From: Pseudomonas capeferrum
GTDB taxonomy: Bacteria; Pseudomonadota; Gammaproteobacteria; Pseudomonadales; Pseudomonadaceae
Reading direction: 5' to 3'
Length of the DNA stretch: 64,000 nucleotides
NCBI RefSeq assembly: GCF_000731675.1
Contig: NZ_JMIT01000005.1
Span: forward strand, 281,430 to 345,429
Position numbers and translations under genes: made by a program. Position 1 is the stretch's first letter. Each line of letters begins with the position of its first letter. Of the stretch, positions 53,229-61,200 are shown in pieces. Under the pieces are notes generated by a model, which saw only the letters and a program-made list of their open reading frames with translations, was not told where the DNA came from and did no database searches.

Positions 53229-53789
53229 TTGCCGTTCGCCACCACTCGCGCCACCCTCAGCCGTCAGTGGGCGCTGCTGCGCCAGCTGCCCAGCCGCTCC
53301 CCAGGCATCACCAGCGCCGAGCTGGTCTGGCGCCTGCGTGATGTGGGCTTCAATGTCAGCAAACGCACGGTTGAGCGCGACCTCAACGAGTTGTCGCTGA
53401 TTTTTCCGCTGGAGCGCAATGACAAGAGCATACCGTTCGGCTGGCACTGGTCGTCGACTGCCGTGGGTGAGCTGCGCGGCAATTTCGACCTGTTGACCTA
53501 CCTGCGCGGTGACGCGCTGCAGCCGGCCCAGGGCGAGGGGGTGGAGCTGGTGGCGCGGATCAGTGACACATTGGCGCGGCAGCTGCGCGAGACGCCACTA
53601 AGCACCGACATGCAGCTGACCGCGCAGGAGCATGGGCATCGGGTACGTGCCACGGTGAGCGATGGCTGGCCGTTGCGCTGGTGGCTGCTGAGCCAGGGGG
53701 ATGGGGTAGTGGTGGAGCAACCGGAAGGGCTGCGCGAAGAGATTGGCAAGATGCTGAGCAATGCGGCTGCCCAGTACCAGAACCCATAA
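53229..53789 (+). CDS. Short WYL-type transcriptional regulator
   Basis: Protein of 186 aa. The N-terminal helix-turn-helix (about 5-65) reads TRATLSRQWALLRQLPSRSPGITSAELVWRLRDVGFNVSKRTVERDLNELS, typical of DeoR/HTH_11 regulators with WYL domains. The C-terminal part (about 125-186: GWPLRWWLLSQGDGVVVEQPEGLREEIGKML) looks like the end of such a protein, but the chain is shorter than most. An ATG at 53160 gives 209 aa; I prefer TTG at 53229, with AAGGAC upstream. It converges with the dioxygenase-ABC operon. Confidence 0.72.
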   Translation: MPFATTRATLSRQWALLRQLPSRSPGITSAELVWRLRDVGFNVSKRTVERDLNELSLIFPLERNDKSIPFGWHWSSTAVGELRGNFDLLTYLRGDALQPAQGEGVELVARISDTLARQLRETPLSTDMQLTAQEHGHRVRATVSDGWPLRWWLLSQGDGVVVEQPEGLREEIGKMLSNAAAQYQNP

Positions 53790-53864
53790 CCTGTACCGGC
53801 CTCTGCGTGGCGGTTCGGCACCCCGATAACCCCGCCCCCACAGCAGCCGGTGCAGGCTTGCCTG

Positions 53865-54728
53865 CTAGCGCTGCATGCCCCAACGCCGCACCGTCAGCCG
53901 CTCCAGGGTATTGAACACCAACCCTTCGACCAGCAAACCGATCAGGATCACCACGGCCAGCCCGGCGAACACCTTGTCGGTGTACAGCTCGTTGCGGTTC
54001 TGGAAGATGTACCAACCCAGGCCGCCCTTGCCACTGCTGGCGCCAAACACCAGCTCGGCGGCAATCAGGGTACGCCAGGCAAACGCCCAGCCGATCTTCA
54101 ACCCCGACAGGATCGACGGCAAGGCCGCCGGAACCAGGATATGCAACACCAGGCGCAGGCCCTTCAGGCCATAGTTGCGGCCGGCCATGCGCAGGGTTTC
54201 GGACACCCCGAGAAAGCCCGCGTAGGTGTTCAGCGCCAGCGCCCACAGCACCGAGTGCACCAGCACGAAGATCAGGCTGTTGTCGCCCAGGCCGAACCAC
54301 AGCAGCGCCAGCGGCAGCAAGGCGATTGCTGGCAGGGGGTTGAACATGGAGGTCAAGGTGCCCAGCAGGTCACGACCGAGCTGGGTCGACACCGCCAGGC
54401 TGGTCAATCCAAAGGCCAGCACGATGCCCAGCACGTAGCCCTTGAGCAAGATCACCAGCGACACGCCGACCTTGGCCGGCAGTTCACCGCTGATCAGGCC
54501 ATCCCATAGCGCAGCGGACGTTTGCAGAAAGCTCGGCAGCAGCAGGTCGTTGCCTTGATAGCGGGCTGCGGCCTCCCAAAGCGCGGCGATCACAACCAGG
54601 ATGACCGCCTTGCGCAGCCAGCCGTGCTGCCACAAACGCTGGGCCAATGGCAGTTGGCGTTCCAGAGGCACACTGCGCAGCGGCTCCAGCTGCACCTCGT
54701 ATTCCTGACGTACAGGGGTAGTGGTCAT
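53865..54728 (-). CDS. ABC transporter permease, SsuC/TauC-type
   Basis: Inner-membrane permease of 287 aa with about six helices and one EAA loop (SETLRMAGRNYGLKGLRLVLHILVPAALPSIL). It is last in the operon dioxygenase-binding protein-ATPase-permease and forms an importer with its neighbours. The substrate is inferred to be an organosulfur acid because the operon pairs the importer with a TauD-like oxygenase. Confidence 0.9.
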   Translation of the reverse strand: MTTTPVRQEYEVQLEPLRSVPLERQLPLAQRLWQHGWLRKAVILVVIAALWEAAARYQGNDLLLPSFLQTSAALWDGLISGELPAKVGVSLVILLKGYVLGIVLAFGLTSLAVSTQLGRDLLGTLTSMFNPLPAIALLPLALLWFGLGDNSLIFVLVHSVLWALALNTYAGFLGVSETLRMAGRNYGLKGLRLVLHILVPAALPSILSGLKIGWAFAWRTLIAAELVFGASSGKGGLGWYIFQNRNELYTDKVFAGLAVVILIGLLVEGLVFNTLERLTVRRWGMQR

Positions 54729-54742
54729 GGCTGAAGCTCCTG

Positions 54743-55606
54743 TCAGTAGGCGATACGGATATCGTTGAAGCCGAGTTCGTCGGCTTGCTCGGGCGTTTGG
54801 GCCTCATCGAACAGCAGCCGATGAATGCGGCGGGCACTGGCCTGGAAATCCGCTGCGCCCAGGCTGCCAAGATCGTACTGATGGCTGTGCACCTCGGCCC
54901 GCACCCGCCCCGGGTGCGGCGACAGCAGCAAGATGCGGTTGCCGACCACCAGCGCCTCTTCGATGGAGTGGGTGACGAACAGCAAGGTGAAACGCACCTC
55001 TTCCCACAGCAGCAGCAGCTCTTCCTGCATCTTGCGCCGGGTCAGCGCGTCGAGCGCGGCGAACGGTTCGTCCATCAGCAGAATCTTCGGCTGGGTGGCC
55101 AAGGCCCGGGCAATCGCCACGCGCGCCTTCATGCCGCCAGACAGGGTGTGGGGATAGGCATCGGCAAACGCCGCCAGGCCAACCTTGTCCAGGTAATGCA
55201 GGGCCCGTTCCTCGGCCTCGGCGCGCTTGAGCTGGCCCGAGACCAGCAGCGGGAACATGACGTTCTGCTTTACCGTCTTCCAGGGCGGTAGCTGGTCGAA
55301 CTCCTGAAACACCACGATACGGTCCGGCCCTGGGCCTTTGACGGGCTTGCCCTGCAGCAGAATCTGCCCTTCCTGGGGGTTGATGAACCCGGCCACGGCC
55401 TTGAGCAAGGTGGACTTGCCGCAGCCCGAAGGCCCCAGCAAGACGAAACGGTCGGCACGGTCAACTTCGAAGCTGACCTGGTGGGTGGCCCGCACCACGC
55501 GCTGCGCGGTTCGGTATTCGAGGCTGAGGTTATCCACCTTGAGCAAGGGTGGCGTGGCGACACGGCTCAGGTTGCTGGCCGCGTGGCCTGGCAATGGGGC
55601 GGTCAT
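54743..55606 (-). CDS. ABC transporter ATPase, SsuB/TauB-type
   Basis: ATPase of 287 aa. Walker A is GPSGCGKST, the Q-loop FQEFDQLPPW, signature LSGGMKAR, Walker B ILLMDEPF, switch His in LFVTHSIEEA. It is the energy-coupling subunit of the operon. Its only Cys is in Walker A. It starts six bases after the binding-protein stop. Confidence 0.93.
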   Translation of the reverse strand: MTAPLPGHAASNLSRVATPPLLKVDNLSLEYRTAQRVVRATHQVSFEVDRADRFVLLGPSGCGKSTLLKAVAGFINPQEGQILLQGKPVKGPGPDRIVVFQEFDQLPPWKTVKQNVMFPLLVSGQLKRAEAEERALHYLDKVGLAAFADAYPHTLSGGMKARVAIARALATQPKILLMDEPFAALDALTRRKMQEELLLLWEEVRFTLLFVTHSIEEALVVGNRILLLSPHPGRVRAEVHSHQYDLGSLGAADFQASARRIHRLLFDEAQTPEQADELGFNDIRIAY

Positions 55607-55612
55607 GATCGA

Positions 55613-56632
55613 TCAGCTCCCCTGCAGCGGGCGTTCATCCTGGAAGAAGTAATCCTTCCACGACTCAGGCTTGTGCTTGATGGCGCCGACCCGATAAAGG
55701 AAGTCTGCCAGCTTGTAGGTGTTCTTCGGCGTGACGGTGAACTCGTACTGCGGGTTGTCGATCAGCTTGATCAGCACGTCGCGGTCGATCTTGGCCTTGG
55801 TCACGCGGATGTAGGTATCGGCAGCAGCAGCCTTGTCCTTCTGTGCAAAGTCCGCAGCCTCGGCCAGGGCGTCGACGAAGGCCTTGTAGGTCTTGGGGTT
55901 TTCGTTGCGGAATTTTTCGGTGGCGAACAGCAGGGTCGGCGAGTTGGGGCCGAGCAGGTCGTAGCTGTTGAGCACGACGTGCACGTCCTTGTTGGCCAAC
56001 GCCTGGTCCTGGAACGGCGGGTTGGAGAAGTGCCCGTTAAGCTCGGTGCCACCGGCGATCAATGCGGCCGTGGCATCGGGGTGCGGTACGGCCAGGGTGT
56101 ACTTGTCGAGGCGGTTGTAGTGCTTGTCGCCCCACTGCTGGGCTGCGGCGTATTGGAGGAAGCGCGACTGCACGGAGACGCCTACCGCCGGCACGGCGAT
56201 GCGGTCTTTCTCGGAGATGTCGGCGATGGTCTTCACGTTGGGGTTGCTGCTGACCAGGTAATACGGGAAGTTGCCAAGCGAGGCGACGGCCTTGACGTTC
56301 TGCCGGCCCTTGGTACGGTCCCAGACGGTCAGCAGTGGACCAACGCCGGCGCCGGCGATGTCCACCGAGCCGGACAGCAGCGCATCGTTGATGGCTGCAC
56401 CGCCAGAAAGCTGGGCCCAATCGACTTTGATGTCGATGCCCTGCTCCTTGCCGTGCTTCTCGATCAAGTGCTGGTCACGCACCACGTTCAGCAGCAGGTA
56501 GACGATGCCGAACTGTTCGGCGATGCGGATCTCGCCTTCGGCCTGGGCCACGGCAGGGGCCGCCAGGCTGCCGACGACCAGGCTCGCGCCCAGGCCGATG
56601 CTTGCCGCCAGGCGGCTGATGGATTTGCGCAT
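55613..56632 (-). CDS. ABC transporter periplasmic binding protein, organosulfur-type (inferred)
   Basis: Binding protein of 339 aa of the SsuA/TauA/NrtA-like family with a signal peptide (cleavage near residue 31, APAVAQAEG). Typical segments are FGIVYLLLNVVRDQHLIEKHGKEQGI, LSGGAAINDALLSGSVDIAGAGVGP and KTIADISEKDRIAVPAVG. It has no Cys and no Met beyond the initiator, as expected if made under sulfur starvation. It begins 18 bases after the dioxygenase gene. Confidence 0.88.
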   Translation of the reverse strand: MRKSISRLAASIGLGASLVVGSLAAPAVAQAEGEIRIAEQFGIVYLLLNVVRDQHLIEKHGKEQGIDIKVDWAQLSGGAAINDALLSGSVDIAGAGVGPLLTVWDRTKGRQNVKAVASLGNFPYYLVSSNPNVKTIADISEKDRIAVPAVGVSVQSRFLQYAAAQQWGDKHYNRLDKYTLAVPHPDATAALIAGGTELNGHFSNPPFQDQALANKDVHVVLNSYDLLGPNSPTLLFATEKFRNENPKTYKAFVDALAEAADFAQKDKAAAADTYIRVTKAKIDRDVLIKLIDNPQYEFTVTPKNTYKLADFLYRVGAIKHKPESWKDYFFQDERPLQGS

Positions 56633-56650
56633 GATGTGTTTCCTCAGTCG

Positions 56651-57550
56651 TCAGAACGGGGCATCGCCCTGGATGGTGGTGCGGTACAGCTTGCGCCGCA
56701 GGTGCGCGGGGCAGCCGGTGGCGAGGTGGATCAGCGAGCGGTTGTCCCAGAACACCAGGTCGTGGGGCTGCCACTGATGGCGGTAGATGTTCTGTTCGAG
56801 CACGCTCAGGGCATACAGCTGTTGCAGCACGTCGTGGCTTTCATCCGCTGGCAGGCCGACGATGCGGGTGGTGAAGCCTTCACTGACGAACAGCGCCTTG
56901 CGGCCGTTTTCCGGGTGGGTACGTACCACCGGGTGGATGACTTCCTGCACCTGGGCCAACTGCTCGGCGCTCAGGGTCGGGCGCCAGTTGCCCTCGAACT
57001 TGGTTTCGGAATAACGCGCCGTGTAGGAATGAGCGGCCGCGCGGCCCTCGATCACGGTGCGCAGGGCTTCGGGTACGGCGTCCCAGGCCTTGTGCATGTC
57101 GGCGAACAGGGTATCGCCGCCCTCGCTGGGCAGTTCCTGGGCATGCAGCATGGAACCGAGGCTGGGGAGCGTCTTGTACGACAGGTCCGAATGCCAGAAC
57201 TTGCCAGCATCACCCAGGCCAATGTTGTGGCCATCTTCGATGATGTTGGAAACGATCAGGATCTCGGGGTGCCCGGCCAGCAGAAACTGTTTGAGCACAT
57301 GGATCTGCAGCTCGCCGAAGCGGCGGCTGAAGCTGATTTGCTGTTCAGGGGTGATGCGCTGGTCGCGGAACACCAGTACATGGTGATCGAGGTGGGCACG
57401 ATGAATGCGGGTGAAATCCTCGGCGTTGACGGGTTTGCCAAGGTCAAGGCCAATGATCTCGGCCCCGACGGCACCGGAGAACGGGCGGATTTCAAAGTGT
57501 TGCGGCTGGGCGCTGTCGATGGACGACAAGGCGTTCGAGGCGGCGGACAT
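56651..57550 (-). CDS. TauD/TfdA-family Fe(II)/2-oxoglutarate dioxygenase
   Basis: Dioxygenase of 299 aa. Iron ligands are His and Asp in FWHSDLSY and a distal His in WDNRSLIHLATG; an Arg in LRRKLYRT fits 2-oxoglutarate binding. The family releases sulfite from sulfonates (TauD), sulfate from sulfate esters (AtsK), or cleaves aryloxy ethers (TfdA). It has one Cys and two Met beyond the initiator. The link to a Cys/Met-poor importer suggests an organosulfur substrate. The active site is unlike AtsK (WHTD) in the residue after His. GGGAGTG precedes the ATG. Confidence 0.9.
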   Translation of the reverse strand: MSAASNALSSIDSAQPQHFEIRPFSGAVGAEIIGLDLGKPVNAEDFTRIHRAHLDHHVLVFRDQRITPEQQISFSRRFGELQIHVLKQFLLAGHPEILIVSNIIEDGHNIGLGDAGKFWHSDLSYKTLPSLGSMLHAQELPSEGGDTLFADMHKAWDAVPEALRTVIEGRAAAHSYTARYSETKFEGNWRPTLSAEQLAQVQEVIHPVVRTHPENGRKALFVSEGFTTRIVGLPADESHDVLQQLYALSVLEQNIYRHQWQPHDLVFWDNRSLIHLATGCPAHLRRKLYRTTIQGDAPF

Positions 57551-57752
57551 GGTTCACTCCCACGCAGTGCGCGACGTCAAAGTACGCGCAACGATCAGAA
57601 ACGCACGGGGATTTCCCGTGTGGGTTCAAGTCGTGCGGCGCATCGATTGGTCGACGGGTACGCAGTGGGAGTGACTATAAAGTCATAAGAAGGATATTTT
57701 AAATACCTTTATTGAATAACCATATCACCGAGGATCGGGGGCTGATCCAGTA
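57551..57752. promoter_or_regulatory. Promoter region of the second sulfur operon
   Basis: A 202-base gap with an AT-rich patch at 57675-57720 holding the imperfect palindrome 57690-57709 (AAGGATATTTTAAATACCTT). It is the likely promoter/operator region of the dioxygenase-ABC operon and also lies past the end of the small hypothetical gene. Confidence 0.45.
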
Positions 57753-58094
57753 TCAGATCAACCCGCCCTGCTCTTCTTCATCGATCAGGTTGTTCAAGCT
57801 GCCGAGCGCCTTGCGCGCCTTGGAACGATTGAGCAACTTGGCCTGTGCCCCGGCAGGCAGGTCGGTGATGCTGAAGACGCCCTTGGCGGTCAGCACATCG
57901 ATCAAGTCCTCGAGCACGCGGATCATGTCCAGGTCGCTTTGCTTGAGCTGCTTGAGGCTGTTTTCCACTTCGTCATCGCCGAACCATTCCTGGATTTCGG
58001 CATTGTCGGCGGGGAGTATCTCGCTGAACCCTTCGTATGAAGCGGCTTCTACCCGCAGCAACTGGCCGGTGGCGTCGCGTTGCACGTAGAACAT
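57753..58094 (-). CDS. Small conserved protein of the lapA neighbourhood
   Basis: Protein of 113 aa beginning MFYVQRDATGQLLRVEAASYEGFSEILPADNAEIQEWF, with a helical second half (LKQLKQSDLDMIRVLEDLIDVLTAKGVFSITDLPAGAQAKLLNRSKARKAL). Relatives are often labelled tryptophan synthase beta-like; no PLP fold is present and I would not use that name. GAGGGACA precedes the ATG at 58094. Function unknown. Confidence 0.85.
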   Translation of the reverse strand: MFYVQRDATGQLLRVEAASYEGFSEILPADNAEIQEWFGDDEVENSLKQLKQSDLDMIRVLEDLIDVLTAKGVFSITDLPAGAQAKLLNRSKARKALGSLNNLIDEEEQGGLI

Positions 58095-58214
58095 GGCGGT
58101 GTCCCTCGTCACGTTGATTCCTTGTTGGTAGACAGCAGCATAGGCAAAGATTTCCGGGCGCGCAGGCCCGGCGCAGGAGTATGCGCTGTCACGGGAAGGC
58201 AGGAAAGAGCCGGC

Positions 58215-58251
58215 GCCCACCCGGGCGGTCATACAGACCGCCCGGGTGGGC
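58215..58251. terminator. Strong hairpin after lapA
   Basis: Perfect 16-base arms (58215-58230 and 58236-58251) with a 5-base loop, six bases past the lapA stop. The minus-strand trailer is only modestly T-rich. Confidence 0.85.
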
Positions 58252-58257
58252 TGGGCA

Positions 58258-61200
58258 TCAGCTGTCCTTGTTGTCGATACGGATGGTCGGGTCGCCACCG
58301 CTGATCAACGAGTTGATCGAGGTATTGGACCAGTTCACCCCTTCCAGCTTGATCGTCACATCGGCGTTGGCCAGGCCACCGGCGGCGTTGAGCTTGCCTT
58401 CGCTGCTGACCTGCAGCGTCGAGGAGCCGTCCACCGTGGTGATCTTCAGGTAGTTGTCGATGGTGCTGCCCTTCTCGAACTGAAGCAGATCCTTCAGGTC
58501 GATACGGTCGCCTTCGGCCACCTTGAAGTCCTTGATCACGTCATTGCCGAGGTCGCCCGACTTCCACACGAAGGTGTCGGCACCGCTACCGCCGATGAGG
58601 ATATCGTCGCCCTGGCCACCGATCAGGATGTCCTTGCCAGTACCACCCAGGAGGATGTCGTTACCTCTGCCACCATCGAGGGTGTCATCGCCGCCTTGGC
58701 CGAAGAGGATATCGTTGCCATTGCCGCCCGACAGGAAGTCCTTGCCGTCGTTGGCGCCGGAGATATCGAACTCGGTGTAGTGCTCGGTGATGTACTGGTG
58801 AACGTTGTTGGTGGTGATGGCACTGGCCTCGACACCGCTCTTCTGCGCAACGTACGCCTGCAGGGCCTGGTAGCCCTCGCTGACGACACCGTTGAGGCTG
58901 ATCAGGTCACCGAAGATGATGTCGTTGCCGTTGCCGCCATCGACCTTGTCGGCGCCTGGCAGAGTCGCCTCGGAATGCCCGAGGATCGCGCTGGCCAGGT
59001 TGGATGGGTCGATATTGGCCTGCGGCTTGCCGGCGCTGTCGTATGGCTTCAGGTCGGTCAGGCTGACATCGTTGTTCAAACCAATTGCCTGGACCTTGCT
59101 TACGCCGTTAGTCCCGCCCAACAGGGCGAAGCTGGCAGAGGTGTTGTTCGCCGAATCCCAGTAGTTCCAGGAATCGGCATAACCGGTACCGCCCAGGCCG
59201 GAGAACTCGTAGGTGCCATCCCCTTGAGCATGAATCGTCCCGACAGTGCGGGTGGAATCAAGCACCAGGCTGCCCCAACGGTTTTCTGTGTAGGTCAGCA
59301 CTTTGAGGGTGCCTTCGCTATTGATTTCAACTTTGTGCGTTGCGTCGGCCCAGACACTGAAGGTGTCACCCACCTTGTAGTTGTTGACGTTGACCACGTC
59401 ATCCAGGTACTTGCCGCCGCTCCACAGGCGGTAATTGGTCGTCTCATTGGCCTGGTAATAGGTCGGCTTACCGTCGGTGATGAAGTAGGTCAGGTTCTCC
59501 GCGCTGCTGTTACCGGTAGCCATGGTGCTCTTGAAGAAGTTGGCCGTGGTCTTGAACACATCCTCATAGTTGGTACCACCGCCGTAGCTTGAACCACCCA
59601 CCATTGAGTCCAGCACCGCCTGAAGCTTGGCCAGTGCGTCGGTATCGGCAAGGTTGACCGCCACGTTCTTGTTTACCTGGGTGTCGAAGTCGGCGATGAA
59701 GATATTCACCGTCCCCGAGGTATCCGAGCCCAGGCTGGCTTTCAGCGTCTGGAATACCGCAGCCAACTGCGCCTTGGCGGCATTGACGGACTGGGTGCTC
59801 ATACTGCCCGAGCTGTCGACCATGAAGGCAATGTTGTAGTTCTTGCCCGCCACCACGTTCAGGCCAGCGACGTCGGCGACGATGATGTCGTTGCCTTCGC
59901 TGCCATTGATGGTGTCATCACCCGAGGTGCCCACCGTGGCCTTGTAGTTGGCGCCGTAGACAGTCACCGGGATCTTGCCGGTGATGCTGTCCGAGCCGCC
60001 GAGGCTTTCGGTGGCGGTCGATGTGACGGTGATGTCGAACGAGCCCTTGTAGTAGGCCGGCGGGGTCAGTGTCAGGCCGCTGAGTTTCCAGCCTGTCACG
60101 TCCACCGGCGTGCCGCCGACAGTCACGGTGTGGCCCGCACCATCGCTCAGCACAGTCCCTTTCGGAATGCCGCTGAGGGTCACGCTCAAGGTCTCGGAGC
60201 CATCGGTGTCGGTCAGGTTGGTGGTGATGCCAACCAGTTTGACCGAGCCACCTTCCGGCCCTTCGTTAAGCTTGTAGCCGTCGTAGTAGCTTTGGCCATT
60301 GACGTTGTGCAGGTCGGACACGCCCAGGCCAGCGTTGGCCATCTCGGTCACGTTCTGGTACATCGGGATGTTGCTGCTGCTCAGGTCGGTGACAGCACCG
60401 GAGCCCACCTGGATGTTCAGGTCATAGCTACCAGGGCCAGACTGGTTGGCGTGGTACACCTCGATCGGGTAGTAGCCGCTGGACGTTGGGGTGAAGGTGC
60501 CGGAAATCTGGCCACCTGCGCCCCAAGTCGCGGTCACCACGGTCTTGCCACCAATGGTGACGACCATGCTGTCATCGGCGATGCCGCTGAAGGTGTAGGT
60601 CTTGCCGGCCTCCAGGAAGAGCAGGCCCGAGGTTTTCGAACCGCTGCCAGCCGTAACGCTGCCATCGGACTGCACGTTGGTGGTGGTGGCGCTGGAGGCG
60701 GCATTACCGGAGTTGGCAAACACCGTTTTCAGCGCATCGCCAGTGATGCCGTTGCCGTCGGTGCCCAGGCCTTTCAAGGTGGTCCAGACGTCCTTGGTCA
60801 GGCCTTTGGACTCGACATCGCTGCTGCCGAAGCTCAGGGTCGGTTTGTCGGCCACCGGGCTGATGTCGACCTTCATGGTCACTTCGCTGCCCGAGTTGGT
60901 GCCGTCGTTCGGCTTGTACTTGAACTGCGCGTAGTCAGCCTGCTTGTTGCCGACGCCCGAGCCGCCGTAGCCATCGGTGCCCGACTGGTTCAGCGTCGGG
61001 ACGAACTTGAGGTACTTGCTGCCGATATCGGCCTGGCTGACCACCTGGCCCACGGTCACATCGACCCACGCGGTGCCGTTGAAGAACTTCAGGCTACCGT
61101 CGACCGGCAGCGAGGTGATGGTCACGAACAGGCCGGTGTTGCCATCGGCATCGGTGACCTTGAAGTCGTTCCAGGCGAACAGGTAGTCGGTGTCTTCCAC

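Noticed and set aside
57753..58094. Tryptophan synthase beta-like annotation for the small gene next to lapA
   Set aside because: At 113 residues without a PLP lysine or TrpB motif, the name would be misleading.
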